Below, one piece after another: positions 45,171 to 54,514 of a DNA stretch of 64,000 nt. This DNA is from CAYRGQ01 sp964444885 (GTDB lineage: Bacteria; Bacteroidota; Bacteroidia; Sphingobacteriales; Sphingobacteriaceae). The number at the start of each line of letters is the position of its first letter. Positions within the stretch are counted from its first letter, which is position 1. The position numbers and the translations under genes were made by a program. The stretch covers positions 32,318 through 96,317 of the forward strand of contig CAYUIZ010000002.1 of the NCBI GenBank assembly GCA_964444885.1, written 5' to 3'. The notes beneath the pieces were generated by a model, which did no database searches, was not told where the DNA came from, and saw only the letters and a list, made by a program, of their open reading frames with translations.

Positions 45171-46166
45171 ATGGAAGCATATATCAGCGATTTGCCAGCC
45201 AAGGGCTATATTGACATTCCGATAGACCCGATGCTGGATCTGGCGAACGAGATCGAAAAGTTAAAAAAGGAAAAGAACGCTGTTCTGCTAGCACATTACT
45301 ACCAAGAACCTGAAATACAGGATATTGCTGATTATATTGGCGATAGTTTGGGTTTAGCACAGCAGGCCGCTAAAACGGACGCCGACGTTATCGTTTTTGC
45401 CGGGGTACACTTCATGGCCGAAACGGCTAAAATTCTTTCCCCGACCAAAAAGGTTTTGCTGCCGGATCTGCGTGCCGGCTGTTCGCTGTCGGACAGTTGC
45501 CCGCCGCATCTTTTCCGCAAGTTCAAGGAGCAATATCCCGACCATGTAGTGATTACTTACGTCAACTGTACCGCGGAACTGAAGGCACTGAGCGACATCG
45601 TCTGTACGTCGACTAACGCGGTACAGATTGTCGAGAGTTTGGATCCCGATACGAAAATAATCTTTGGTCCCGACAAAAACCTGGGCGACTACGTGATGCG
45701 CCAAACTGGCCGCGACATGGTACTCTGGAACGGTGCGTGTATGGTACATGAGATTTTTTCGCAAGAGAAAATCGCTAACCTACGTGCTGAAAACCCCGAC
45801 GCGAAATTCATTGCGCACCCCGAATGCGAGAAAGAAATACTGGATCGGGCGGATTATATCGGCTCGACTTCCGGCTTGCTGAAATATACCAAGGAAAATC
45901 CGGCAATGACGTTTATCGTCGCTACCGAGAGCGGTATTATCCACCAAATGCAAAAGGCCAGTCCCCACAAGACGTTTATACCGGCTCCGCCAAACAATGC
46001 GTGTGCATGCAACGACTGCCCGTATATGAAGCTTAACACGCTGGAGAAACTGTATAACTGCATGAAGTATGAATTGCCCGAAGTGGATTTGCCGGCCGAA
46101 CTCATTGAGCAGGCCCGTAAGCCGATCGAGCGCATGCTGGATATATCCGCTAGATACGGATTGTAA
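45171..46166 (+). CDS. nadA: Quinolinate synthase
   Basis: 331 residues from ATG 45171. Three conserved cysteines bind the [4Fe-4S] cluster: in RAGCSLSDSC, in NGACMVHE and in NACACNDCPYM. Other motifs are LLAHYYQEPEIQDIAD and FIAHPECE. NadA condenses iminoaspartate from NadB with dihydroxyacetone phosphate to quinolinate. The gene is divergent from nadB, and thiL follows 17 bases later. Confidence 0.96.
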   Translation: MEAYISDLPAKGYIDIPIDPMLDLANEIEKLKKEKNAVLLAHYYQEPEIQDIADYIGDSLGLAQQAAKTDADVIVFAGVHFMAETAKILSPTKKVLLPDLRAGCSLSDSCPPHLFRKFKEQYPDHVVITYVNCTAELKALSDIVCTSTNAVQIVESLDPDTKIIFGPDKNLGDYVMRQTGRDMVLWNGACMVHEIFSQEKIANLRAENPDAKFIAHPECEKEILDRADYIGSTSGLLKYTKENPAMTFIVATESGIIHQMQKASPHKTFIPAPPNNACACNDCPYMKLNTLEKLYNCMKYELPEVDLPAELIEQARKPIERMLDISARYGL

Positions 46167-46183
46167 GAAAAGAAAGGACGCGA

Positions 46184-47221
46184 ATGTTTGACAATAAGGA
46201 ACGTACGGAACTAGGAGATTTAGGTGAATTTGGACTGATTCGCCACCTGACAAAGGTTGTGGAGCTAACCCAACCCTCCTCGGAAAAAGGCATAGGTGAC
46301 GATGCCGCAGTGTTGGATTTTTCGGGTAAGAAGACCTTGGTATCCACCGATTTACTGTTAGAAAACATCCATTTTGATTTGCGTTACGTGCCGCTCAAGC
46401 ATTTGGGATACAAAGCGATACAAGTTAATCTGAGCGACATCTACGCGATGAACGGTACCGCTTCGCAGGTGACGGTTTCTATCGGATTGTCGAGCAAGTT
46501 CCCTCTGGAAGCCATAGAGGAAATTTATGCCGGCATCCTGCTGGCCTGCAAGAAATATGGGGTGGATCTGGTAGGCGGAGATACGTCCGCTTCCCAACAG
46601 GGACTTGTCATCAGTATCACCAGTATTGGTTATGCCGATCCCGACCGGATTACGTACCGCGATGGCGCCGGGGAAGGCGATTTAATCTGCGTATCAGGCG
46701 ATTTAGGCGGCGCCTATGTCGGCCTGCAATTGCTGGAACGCGAGAAGCGGATATTCCTGGAAAACCCGAGTATTCAACCCGATTTGGAAGGCAAGGATTA
46801 CATCGTCGAACGCCAGCTTAAGCCCGAGGCGCGCAAGGACGTGGTCGAGCTTTTGGAAGCGTTGACAGTCAAGCCGACGGCCATGATGGACATCTCCGAT
46901 GGGTTGGCTTCGGATATGCTGCATATCTGTGACGCATCCCAGGTCGGGTGTAAACTCTATGAAGAAAAGATACCCATTGACCCGATGACCTATGAAACGG
47001 CACGGGAGTTTGGGTTGGATCCGACCGTATGCGCGCTTAACGGTGGTGAAGATTACGAACTGCTTTTTACCGTCAAGCAGGCAGATTATGAGAAGGTGAA
47101 GAACAACCCCGATATTACGGTTATTGGCCACATCACGGAGCTTGCCGCCGGGCGGGAATTGATTTCCAAATCCGGAAACGTCCATCCCCTGAAGGCGCAA
47201 GGCTGGAACGCTTTCTCTTAA
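46184..47221 (+). CDS. thiL: Thiamine-monophosphate kinase
   Basis: 345 residues. IGDDAAVL, STDLLLENIHFD, NLSDIYAMNG, LVGGDTSAS, MDISDGLASD and NGGEDYELLF are ThiL signatures; the Asp-rich sites bind Mg-ATP. It phosphorylates thiamine monophosphate to the active cofactor thiamine diphosphate. It is probably cotranscribed with nadA, linking two cofactor pathways. Confidence 0.95.
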   Translation: MFDNKERTELGDLGEFGLIRHLTKVVELTQPSSEKGIGDDAAVLDFSGKKTLVSTDLLLENIHFDLRYVPLKHLGYKAIQVNLSDIYAMNGTASQVTVSIGLSSKFPLEAIEEIYAGILLACKKYGVDLVGGDTSASQQGLVISITSIGYADPDRITYRDGAGEGDLICVSGDLGGAYVGLQLLEREKRIFLENPSIQPDLEGKDYIVERQLKPEARKDVVELLEALTVKPTAMMDISDGLASDMLHICDASQVGCKLYEEKIPIDPMTYETAREFGLDPTVCALNGGEDYELLFTVKQADYEKVKNNPDITVIGHITELAAGRELISKSGNVHPLKAQGWNAFS

Positions 47222-47270
47222 CCTCAGCATTCGCCTAACAAATTGGGGATTACATTGTTGTATTCGGACG

Positions 47271-48089
47271 ATGAGACGCCTATTAAGTTGCATTATAGCC
47301 CTTCTGTTTCTTCTTCCGGGCCTTTCGGAGGCTCAGGTATATCCCCAGCGCATGGAAGAGGCCGTCAGCCAGGGTGACACCGCCCTGCAGCGAAAAATAC
47401 TTCGCGAATGGCTATTTGAATGGCCAACTGATCCCGACAGGATGCTGGCTCAATCGGCTTTCAACAAGCAACAGTATACGACGGAAACCGATTCGACGGC
47501 GCGGGCGGCTTACCTAGCCGAATCCCTTGCACAAATCCAAACGGCTAAGCGGGATTTTCCCGATCGGCTGGACATCCGCTTTGCCTATATCGCCCTGCTG
47601 GGCGAGCAGGGTAATTATGGCATGTATACAACCGAAATCCTTGATTTGCTGGACACACACGACCGCATAGGCACCGATTGGCTTTGGCGAAACAATAACA
47701 AATTGAGTGATGTGGATAGCTTTGTGCGCCAGTACGTGGACATGTATACCCTGTTGATGTATAACACGAAGAACGACGCCCTGCTACCGCTAATGGATAC
47801 GATCTCGCACCGCATGTTGGAATCGCGTCCGGATCACGTCCCAGCGCTTCTGAGCTTATCGATTAATGCCCAACGTGAGCAGGATTACCCATCGGCTATA
47901 GCGTACCTAGAACGGGCTAAAACGGCCGAACCCGGCAATACCAGTGTATGGGACAACTTAGGCTTAGCCTATGAAAAAATGGGTGACACGGCTTCTGCGA
48001 TAGCCAGCTACGAGGAAATCCGAAAAATAGGCAACGAGCAGGAAAAGGCCTACGCCACGCGTAAACTTCAGGAACTGGGCCAACCGTAG
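47271..48089 (+). CDS. Secreted tetratricopeptide-repeat protein
   Basis: 272 residues with a signal peptide (LLSCIIALLFLLPGLSEAQ). At least two TPR motifs are visible near the C-terminus (AIAYLERAKTAEPGNTSVWDNLGLAYEKMGDTASAIASYEEI, positions about 210-255). It is probably a periplasmic or outer-membrane-associated scaffold. No catalytic domain; partner unknown. Confidence 0.8.
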   Translation: MRRLLSCIIALLFLLPGLSEAQVYPQRMEEAVSQGDTALQRKILREWLFEWPTDPDRMLAQSAFNKQQYTTETDSTARAAYLAESLAQIQTAKRDFPDRLDIRFAYIALLGEQGNYGMYTTEILDLLDTHDRIGTDWLWRNNNKLSDVDSFVRQYVDMYTLLMYNTKNDALLPLMDTISHRMLESRPDHVPALLSLSINAQREQDYPSAIAYLERAKTAEPGNTSVWDNLGLAYEKMGDTASAIASYEEIRKIGNEQEKAYATRKLQELGQP

Positions 48090-48108
48090 GAAATAGACGA
48101 ATACGTAT

Positions 48109-48684
48109 TTAACGCACCGTCGCTTTGACCAAGTAAGGTAGTATTTCGTTTTGGAAGGAGATAAAATTCTTGCGTACGTCGGCAACCGTGACAGCCGTAA
48201 AGGCGAATGAAAACACGATGCTTTTGCTGGATTTGATGAGGAAAGAAAGTTTCTCCAGGGAAATGTTGTCGCGCACCGCCGGATTGTCGTTAAAGGAACT
48301 GATAAGTAAAAACTCCAAGTCGTCAGACAGTGTTTTTAGGTATTCCTGGGCGTTGGCAGATTCGCGTATAAAGTCCCAACCGATAAATTCGTTGCAGATG
48401 GTGTAGGTGATCCGGCTGACGCGTAGAATCAAGTTGCTTAGATACGCTTCCAGGTCGGTTGTATCTTGTTTTTTGTCGAGCAGGTCGCTCACGCTGGCAC
48501 GAATGTAGTCCATCAATATCGCGTGCAGGATAAGCTCCTTGCTATCGAAGTATTTGTAGATGGTGGCCTTGGCTATTCGCGCTTTGCGGGCAATTTCGTT
48601 GACACTGGTTTTGTTGTATCCATAACGGCGAAACAAATCCCTGGCCGAACGTTTAATACTTTCCTTTATTTTATCTGGTTCCAT
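48109..48684 (-). CDS. TetR-family transcriptional regulator
   Basis: 191 residues. The N-terminal helix-turn-helix (about 8-55) reads DLFRRYGYNKTSVNEIARKARIAKATIYKYFDSKELI, typical TetR. The C-terminal ligand domain is not recognisable. It lies one base from the next gene upstream on the same strand, a lipoprotein, so it may be transcribed with it. Target and inducer unknown. Confidence 0.9.
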   Translation of the reverse strand: MEPDKIKESIKRSARDLFRRYGYNKTSVNEIARKARIAKATIYKYFDSKELILHAILMDYIRASVSDLLDKKQDTTDLEAYLSNLILRVSRITYTICNEFIGWDFIRESANAQEYLKTLSDDLEFLLISSFNDNPAVRDNISLEKLSFLIKSSKSIVFSFAFTAVTVADVRKNFISFQNEILPYLVKATVR

Positions 48685-48685
48685 A

Positions 48686-49099
48686 TTAGTTCGATACGAA
48701 TATGATATCGCCCTGTCTGCGTACGCGATATGGTTTTAACGGGCATTCGGCTATTTCGGCCGGAGAACCGTTGATCAGTATCCATTTAGCCCCGCTGCAT
48801 GGGTCGGTGGCAAGCATATTCGTTTCGTCTACTTCCACTGCGCATCGTCTCGACGGGTTTACGGTGCTGCAACGGTCAAAAGCCACATAGCCGTTTCCGG
48901 TATTGATTACAATCAAACCAGCTATTCCGCCCGTTTCGGTCACCGCAGGGACGCCTTGTACCCGTAGTTCGGGATATTCGCCCAGAAACAAGCTTTGCTG
49001 GAAAGTGATTTCATCAACCACGTTGCACCCCCCTTTTCTGCAACCCGCCATCACGAGCAGCATTGCAGAAAACAGCAATGCACGCGACAGGGAGATCAT
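48686..49099 (-). CDS. Small lipoprotein with Rieske-like fold, no cluster ligands
   Basis: 137 residues with lipobox LVMAGC. The order of blocks, YVAFDRCSTVNPSRRC, VDETNMLATDPCSGAKW and the ending CPLKPYRVRRQGDIIFV, resembles Rieske-type domains, but the Cys-x-His and Cys-x2-His pairs that hold the 2Fe-2S cluster are not there. Related lipoproteins are common in Bacteroidota. It may be a degenerate Rieske fold used for binding. It overlaps pheS by 4 bases. Confidence 0.6.
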   Translation of the reverse strand: MISLSRALLFSAMLLVMAGCRKGGCNVVDEITFQQSLFLGEYPELRVQGVPAVTETGGIAGLIVINTGNGYVAFDRCSTVNPSRRCAVEVDETNMLATDPCSGAKWILINGSPAEIAECPLKPYRVRRQGDIIFVSN

Positions 49100-50133
49100 A
49101 CCAATTCGGTTTCGAATTGCTTCAGGAAACGGACATCATTTTCTGAAAACAACCGCAAGTCCTTGATTTCGTATTTGAGGTTGGTAATCCGTTCGATTCC
49201 CATGCCGAATGCATAACCACTGTAGACGGTTGGGTCTATACCGCAGTTTTCGAGTACCGCCGGATCGACCATCCCACAACCCAATATCTCTACCCAGCCC
49301 GATCCTTTGCACATCGGGCAACCGTTGCCTTTGCAGATCGAACAGCTGATATCCATCTCGGCGGATGGTTCGGTGAACGGGAAATAAGACGGACGGAAAC
49401 GAACTTTCGTATCTTCCCCAAACAGTTCCTTGACAAAAAAATAAAGTGTTTGCTTGAGGTCGGCAAAGGACACGTCTTTATCAATATATAGGCCCTCTAC
49501 CTGGTGAAAGAAGCAGTGCGCACGTGCTGAAATTGCCTCGTTCCGGTAAACCCGGCCCGGCATAACCACGCGAAACGGCGGCGTGCCGTTTTCCATCAGG
49601 CGCACTTGTACCGAGGAGGTATGCGTACGCAGGGCAATATCGTTGCCATCGGCCCGCTTCTGTATGAAAAACGTGTCCTGCATATCACGTGCCGGATGCT
49701 CAGGCGCAAAATTCAAGGCTGAAAAAATATGCCAGTCGTCCTCGATTTCCGGACCTTCGGCCACCACAAAACCGAGCTTTTTGAAAATCTCGATGATTTC
49801 TTTGCGGACCAAGGATAAGGGATGCCGGGATCCGGAAGTAAATCCATAGCCGGGCAATGTCAAGTCTTCATCCGTGGATTTTACCTGACTCGACGCTACG
49901 AGTGTGTCTTTAAACGAAGTATACGTGTTTTCTGCTTTGTTCTTAAATTCATTCAGCACTTTACCCAATGTCCGTTTTTCTTCGGCAGATACCGTCTTGA
50001 ATTCCTCGAACAGGCTTTTTACCAAACCCTTGGACACTAAAAACTTGAGCCGGAAGGCTTCCAGCTCATCGGGTGTCTGCGGATTGAAGCTGTCGATTTC
50101 GCTTGAATAGCGTGTTATTTTTTCTTGCAACAT
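49096..50133 (-). CDS. pheS: Phenylalanyl-tRNA synthetase alpha subunit
   Basis: 345 residues from ATG 50133. The N-terminal coiled coil is followed by the class II catalytic core: motif 2 RVYRNEAISARAHCFFHQVEG and motif 3 GYAFGMGIERITNLKY. A CSICKGNGCPMCKGSGW segment forms a zinc-ribbon-like insertion found in some PheS. The frame is open for 16 further codons upstream, but a TATCTTTG promoter ends 5 bases before 50133 and fixes the start. pheT is not in the window, so the two subunits are encoded apart. Confidence 0.95.
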   Translation of the reverse strand: MLQEKITRYSSEIDSFNPQTPDELEAFRLKFLVSKGLVKSLFEEFKTVSAEEKRTLGKVLNEFKNKAENTYTSFKDTLVASSQVKSTDEDLTLPGYGFTSGSRHPLSLVRKEIIEIFKKLGFVVAEGPEIEDDWHIFSALNFAPEHPARDMQDTFFIQKRADGNDIALRTHTSSVQVRLMENGTPPFRVVMPGRVYRNEAISARAHCFFHQVEGLYIDKDVSFADLKQTLYFFVKELFGEDTKVRFRPSYFPFTEPSAEMDISCSICKGNGCPMCKGSGWVEILGCGMVDPAVLENCGIDPTVYSGYAFGMGIERITNLKYEIKDLRLFSENDVRFLKQFETELV

Positions 50134-50138
50134 CGCGT

Positions 50139-50146
50139 CAAAGATA
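50139..50146 (-). promoter_or_regulatory. -7 element TATCTTTG at the pheS start
   Basis: Minus-strand TATCTTTG, 5 bases before ATG 50133. The transcript would be nearly leaderless. Confidence 0.5.
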
Positions 50147-50218
50147 ACGTAAAATTGGTAAAACCCCGTGTTGGGGTTCAAATATGTCGTTTACAGCCTC
50201 GAAACCCGCATTGGAAGG

Positions 50219-51172
50219 CTATTGCAAATGCTCGTTGAAAAATTCGATGGTTCTGTCGACAACGTTGCGCCGGGTCTGGCTATCGTTAAAATCGTGGAAT
50301 GCCCCGTCTATTTGGATAAAATGGTTGGGAATACCCAAGGTGTTCAGCCGGTTCGTAAACCGGTCGTAGGTTTGCCGGTCTTGCCGGGGAAAGCCCAAAA
50401 CAAAATTTAGTTGGGGAAAGACATTGATAATGGGTATTGGCTTGTTCGCATGCACCACGTGGTGCGGGCTGATGGCCTCTTGGTAAGGCCTGTTTGCAGA
50501 CGAAAAGGGGTGCCCTGTAACCCGGTGTATGAACTCGACGATGAAGGGCTTGGTTAAGGGAGTGGCGTCCACATCCGCTTGGGTAAAGCGCAGGTCAACT
50601 GCCCCGGCTAAGTTTCCAACCACTTTGACTTTCGCCGAATGGTTGTACTCGCTGTAGGCGTACAATAGGGCGAGCGAACCGCCCGCGCTATGCCCGGCAA
50701 TGCCCATGCGGTGCCCGTTGATTGCCCACTCACGGGAATGGGCAAGGATATAGTCAACCGCGGCCGAAACGTCGGCTACCTGGTGGACAACCTGGATTTC
50801 ACTGTCTACGCGTGGCGGAAACAAATCATCGCCCAGTCCGTGACCATTGACCAAACGATAGCTGATATTGGCTACCGCCCAACCCTGGGAAACGAAGCGG
50901 TCGATGATAGCTCTATCCACCTCTTTGCGGTCGCCAGCGAAAAAGGCGCCCCCGTGGATGAAGACCACGACCTTAGTTTCCTCCGTCGAGCGGTCTGCAG
51001 GTAGGTACACGTCCATTTTCTGTTTGTCATGCGAACCGTAGGCCACATCGAGCAGGGTATGAGCCTTGGATTCGGATAGGATATCCGGATCCTTTTCACA
51101 AGCGCCTAGCGTAAATAAGGCTAGGGCGATAAGGCCGTAAACAGGAGCGTAAAGGTATCTCATGGTATCCAA
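50219..51172 (-). CDS. Alpha/beta-hydrolase lipoprotein, esterase-like
   Basis: 317 residues with a signal peptide and lipobox TLGAC. Oxyanion-hole motif HGGAF, nucleophile Ser in GHSAGGS, and a C-terminal His in GAFHDF give the catalytic triad with an Asp between. This is the BD-FAE-like or hormone-sensitive lipase type of esterase fold. Substrate unknown; an envelope or glycan ester is plausible given the lipid anchor. Confidence 0.85.
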   Translation of the reverse strand: MDTMRYLYAPVYGLIALALFTLGACEKDPDILSESKAHTLLDVAYGSHDKQKMDVYLPADRSTEETKVVVFIHGGAFFAGDRKEVDRAIIDRFVSQGWAVANISYRLVNGHGLGDDLFPPRVDSEIQVVHQVADVSAAVDYILAHSREWAINGHRMGIAGHSAGGSLALLYAYSEYNHSAKVKVVGNLAGAVDLRFTQADVDATPLTKPFIVEFIHRVTGHPFSSANRPYQEAISPHHVVHANKPIPIINVFPQLNFVLGFPRQDRQTYDRFTNRLNTLGIPNHFIQIDGAFHDFNDSQTRRNVVDRTIEFFNEHLQ

Positions 51173-51299
51173 GTTTTAGTCACTCGGTAGCTGATTGTCA
51201 TGTGCCACCTGAGTTTCAGCGACATCTAGCAAAAACCATGCAAAAAAAAGTCAGGCTAACCCGCTAAACGGCGGAAACGTGCCCGAGCACAGGTGGAAA

Positions 51300-51743
51300 T
51301 CAGAATAGTTCGTCGTCTCCCTCATTCTCCTTGAAATCGACATCCTTTTGAACGTCAGACGTACTTTTATCGGCAGGTTTTTGGGAGCCAGACGGGCTTT
51401 GGGGATCAAAATCGCTTTTGCGTCCGAGCAGTGTGAAATTCTCAGCAACAATCTCGGTGGTATAGCGGCGGATGCCTTCCCGGTCTTCGTACGTCCGCGT
51501 ACGGAGCTTGCCTTCGATATACACAAGCTTGCCCTTAGACAGGTATTTGGCCGACACGTCGGCCAGGCCGCGCCACATGACGATGTTGTGCCATTCCGTT
51601 TGCTCCACTTTCTTGCCGTCTTTGTTGTAAAATTCAGAAGTAGCAAGCGGAAAACTGGCAACGCTGACGTTGCCCTCTAAGTAGCGGATCTCGGGGTCTT
51701 TGCCCAAATGGCCGACGAGTATAACTTTGTTTACACCAGACAT
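51300..51743 (-). CDS. ssb: Single-stranded DNA-binding protein
   Basis: 147 residues. The OB fold covers about 1-105 (VNKVILVGHLGKDPEIRY, WHNIVMWRGLADVSAKYL, KLVYIEGKLRTRTYED), and a flexible tail ends in the acidic DDELF, the tip that docks replication and repair proteins. It begins 4 bases after the mutY stop, so both are probably cotranscribed. Confidence 0.95.
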   Translation of the reverse strand: MSGVNKVILVGHLGKDPEIRYLEGNVSVASFPLATSEFYNKDGKKVEQTEWHNIVMWRGLADVSAKYLSKGKLVYIEGKLRTRTYEDREGIRRYTTEIVAENFTLLGRKSDFDPQSPSGSQKPADKSTSDVQKDVDFKENEGDDELF

Positions 51744-51747
51744 AGTT

Positions 51748-52818
51748 CTACGGTTGATTATCGTTTAAATAACTGGTTAAGAATGCGTATATGAGTTTAG
51801 GTTTAGCTAATTTATTCAATTCTTTTAATAAAACATAATCCCAACCTTCTTTTTTGCCTGGCGACACGGACGCGTGCCGGACTTCGAAGAACCGAGCGTG
51901 TAGGTTTTGGTGGCTCAGTACATGTTTCACTACGCCACCGATCGGGACGAGCACCGGCGCGTCACCGAACCATTCCGTCAAGGCCGGATGTGCGTTTAGT
52001 TCTGCCGGCGACAGCGGTTCCGGCGTTTCCAGCAAGGGGAGCTGGTACAAGTTTTCCCAGATATCCCCGCCTCCCCGTTGCTGCAGGTATAGTCCCGCAT
52101 GGTCTGCTTCTTGGATTAGGAAATAGTTAAAATACCGGTTGGTGCTGGGTTTGTTTTTGAGCTTTATTGGCAATTCGCTCACCCGGCCCGACCGCAGGGC
52201 TTCGCATCCTTGGGACACCGGACAACGCGCGCAGTCGGGATTTTTCGGACGGCATAGCATGGCGCCAAACTCCATGAAGGCTTGGTTGTGTTTGCCGGCG
52301 TTCGCCCGATCAAGCAGACTATCGGCCATTTGCTGGAAAACCGTTTTGCCTGCCGACGAATTGATGGGTGTGTCGATGCCGAAGTAGCGTGCCAATACGC
52401 GGAAGACGTTGCCGTCGACGACAGCGCGGGCCTCGCCGGACGCGAGGGAGGAAATTGCCGCGGCGGTGTATTCCCCTACACCGGGCAAGCGAAGCAATTG
52501 ATCGTACGACGTTGGAAAAACGCCGCCCATTTCAGATACCACGAGTTTCGCGGCTTTGTGCATATTGCGGGCTCGCGAATAATAGCCTAAGCCCTGCCAA
52601 TGACGCAGAATCTCGCCTTCGGACGCGGCGGCAAACGCATGTACGTCCGGGTAGTGCGCCACAAACCGCTCGAAATACGGTAAGCCCTGCGCTACCCGCG
52701 TTTGCTGTAGGATGACTTCAGACAGCCAAATGACGTAGGCGTCTTGTGTTTGGCGCCAAGGAAGGTCGCGCTTGTGCGCCTCATACCAGCGCACGATTTC
52801 TTCAGAAAACGACATCAT
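51748..52818 (-). CDS. mutY: A/G-specific adenine glycosylase MutY
   Basis: 356 residues from ATG 52818 (a second ATG follows immediately). WRQTQDAYVIWLSEVILQQTRV, the helix-hairpin-helix LPGVGEYTAAAI and catalytic Asp in VDGNVFRVLAR are visible. Four cysteines in CRPKNPDCARCPVSQGC bind the [4Fe-4S] cluster. The C-terminal NUDIX-like domain recognises 8-oxoG. MutY removes adenine mispaired with 8-oxoguanine. It is followed by ssb. Confidence 0.96.
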   Translation of the reverse strand: MMSFSEEIVRWYEAHKRDLPWRQTQDAYVIWLSEVILQQTRVAQGLPYFERFVAHYPDVHAFAAASEGEILRHWQGLGYYSRARNMHKAAKLVVSEMGGVFPTSYDQLLRLPGVGEYTAAAISSLASGEARAVVDGNVFRVLARYFGIDTPINSSAGKTVFQQMADSLLDRANAGKHNQAFMEFGAMLCRPKNPDCARCPVSQGCEALRSGRVSELPIKLKNKPSTNRYFNYFLIQEADHAGLYLQQRGGGDIWENLYQLPLLETPEPLSPAELNAHPALTEWFGDAPVLVPIGGVVKHVLSHQNLHARFFEVRHASVSPGKKEGWDYVLLKELNKLAKPKLIYAFLTSYLNDNQP

Positions 52819-53039
52819 GCAAAAGTCAGGATAATTTCGAAGAATCAAAACCCGCCTGTTTGCATCCCCAGATCGATCGAAAATCAGCCCTTGTCAGCAA
52901 AATTTTCGCCAAAAACGACAGGTTCTTCATTTCTAGCCCACCCTTCGGGATTGACTACCTCTTAAAAGCGATTTTCCAGCTCACCCTAGATTTCATTATT
53001 TTTTTTTTGCCCCGGCGGAGAAACAAGCCTGTTTTTGAA

Positions 53040-53047
53040 TATGTTTG
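53040..53047 (+). promoter_or_regulatory. -7 element TATGTTTG upstream of sialate O-acetylesterase
   Basis: TATGTTTG matches TAnnTTTG, 38 bases before ATG 53086, and overlaps the longer frame's start, favouring the signal-peptide start. Confidence 0.4.
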
Positions 53048-53085
53048 TACGGATACAACCAAAATATACAACAAACGTATTATTT

Positions 53086-54492
53086 ATGAAAAGATACTTG
53101 CTCCTGTTCGTGTCGGTCGTCGCCGTACATGCTTTTAGTTATGCACAACTTCGTATACCGAATGTCCTGTCGGACAACATGGTACTGCAGCGAAATACCG
53201 AGGCCAACATCTGGGGTTGGGGCTGGGCATCGTCGACAATATCCGTGACAGCCTCGTGGCTGGACGACACGGTCAAAACCCAGGCAGATGGCGGCGGCAG
53301 GTGGACACTGCAGTTGCCCACGGGCGAAGCGGGCGGCCCGTATGAACTAACGATTAGCGCCGGTGGCGAGCAAATCAAGCTTCAAAACATCCTGCTAGGC
53401 GATGTTTGGGTCGTTTCCGGACAGTCCAACATGGAGTGGGGTGGCAATCAAAACCTGCCAGAAATCCTCGAGGAACTGCCTAAGGCAAATGATTCGCGCA
53501 TCCGGTTGCTCCAAGTAAGCCGGAATGCGTCGGAATACCCGCAAGATGACATCCCGAATACCTGGCAGACGCTGAGCGCGGAAACACTTAAGCCCTTTTC
53601 CGCCATTGGATATTTTATAGCCAAGGATTTCCGCGCTGAGCTGGACGTTCCCGTCGGCGTCATTAACGCTTCCTGGGGCGGAACGCCTGCCGAAGTTTGG
53701 ACGCCGGAACACTTGATTCTGCACGACCGCGCGCTTCGCGATGCATCGCTGAAACAAGGTGCGAACCACTATCGACCGCATGAAGCGGGACATCTTTGGA
53801 ACAGTATGATTTACCCGCTGACACCCTTCGCGATATCGGGCGCATTCTGGTACCAGGGTGAAAGCAATGTGGGCACTTGGCCGAATTACGATAAGCTGAT
53901 GCGCACGATGGTTAACTCGTGGCGGGCGGCATGGAACAACGAGTTTCCGTTCTATTTCGTGCAGATTGCACCATTCGCGTACAACAATCAGCTGCCAGTG
54001 GCTTCCTACCTGCGCGAGCAGCAGGAAAAAACGGCCAAATTACTTCCGAATTCGGAGATGGTGGTTATTTCGGATTTGGTTGACGATATCAAGGACATTC
54101 ACCCCATTCAAAAGCGTGCCGTCGCTAGCCGGCTGTCCAAAATAGCCCTGAACGAACATTACGGCCATCGAAATGACCGGGACTACATCTCGCCCCGGTA
54201 TGCGGGTCATGACATTAAAGGAAACACGGTTACCGTGCGGTTCGATCACCTCGAAGGCGGTCTTGACATCAAAGGGAGCGAGATTACGGAACTATTCGTT
54301 GCCGGTGCCGACCGCGTGTTTCATCCCGCTACGGGCCGGATCAAAGGAAATGTGCTGGAAGTGTCTGCACCACAGGTAAAGAACCCCGTGGCGGTGCGCT
54401 TCGGTTTTACCGAAACGGCTATGCCTAACCTGTTTAACACGCAGGGGCTTCCGGTGGCACCATTCCGGACGGATACGTGGAACGATTTATAG
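53086..54492 (+). CDS. Sialate O-acetylesterase (SGNH hydrolase)
   Basis: 468 residues from ATG 53086, which opens a signal peptide (MKRYLLLFVSVVAVHAFSYA). An N-terminal beta-sandwich is followed by the SGNH catalytic domain; the nucleophile Ser is in VVSGQSNMEWGG, with the Gly and Asn blocks INASWGGTPAE and GAFWYQGESN and a C-terminal His in DIHPIQK. It removes O-acetyl groups from sialic acid or other sugars in the periplasm, and may serve glycan uptake. It is a single gene. Confidence 0.9.
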   Translation: MKRYLLLFVSVVAVHAFSYAQLRIPNVLSDNMVLQRNTEANIWGWGWASSTISVTASWLDDTVKTQADGGGRWTLQLPTGEAGGPYELTISAGGEQIKLQNILLGDVWVVSGQSNMEWGGNQNLPEILEELPKANDSRIRLLQVSRNASEYPQDDIPNTWQTLSAETLKPFSAIGYFIAKDFRAELDVPVGVINASWGGTPAEVWTPEHLILHDRALRDASLKQGANHYRPHEAGHLWNSMIYPLTPFAISGAFWYQGESNVGTWPNYDKLMRTMVNSWRAAWNNEFPFYFVQIAPFAYNNQLPVASYLREQQEKTAKLLPNSEMVVISDLVDDIKDIHPIQKRAVASRLSKIALNEHYGHRNDRDYISPRYAGHDIKGNTVTVRFDHLEGGLDIKGSEITELFVAGADRVFHPATGRIKGNVLEVSAPQVKNPVAVRFGFTETAMPNLFNTQGLPVAPFRTDTWNDL

Positions 54493-54514
54493 GTCGCCGC
54501 AGCGGACCAGCACC

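Noticed and set aside
50134..50181. Possible attenuator leader peptide (MNPNTGFYQFYVIFDA) rich in Phe and Tyr before pheS, with a CCCC/GGGG hairpin
   Set aside because: The frame is continuous with pheS, and the TATCTTTG promoter lies downstream of most of it, so it would not be transcribed.
51241..51299. Possible terminator after ssb on the minus strand, ending in GACTTTTTTTT
   Set aside because: The T-run is good, but I could not place a stable stem directly before it.
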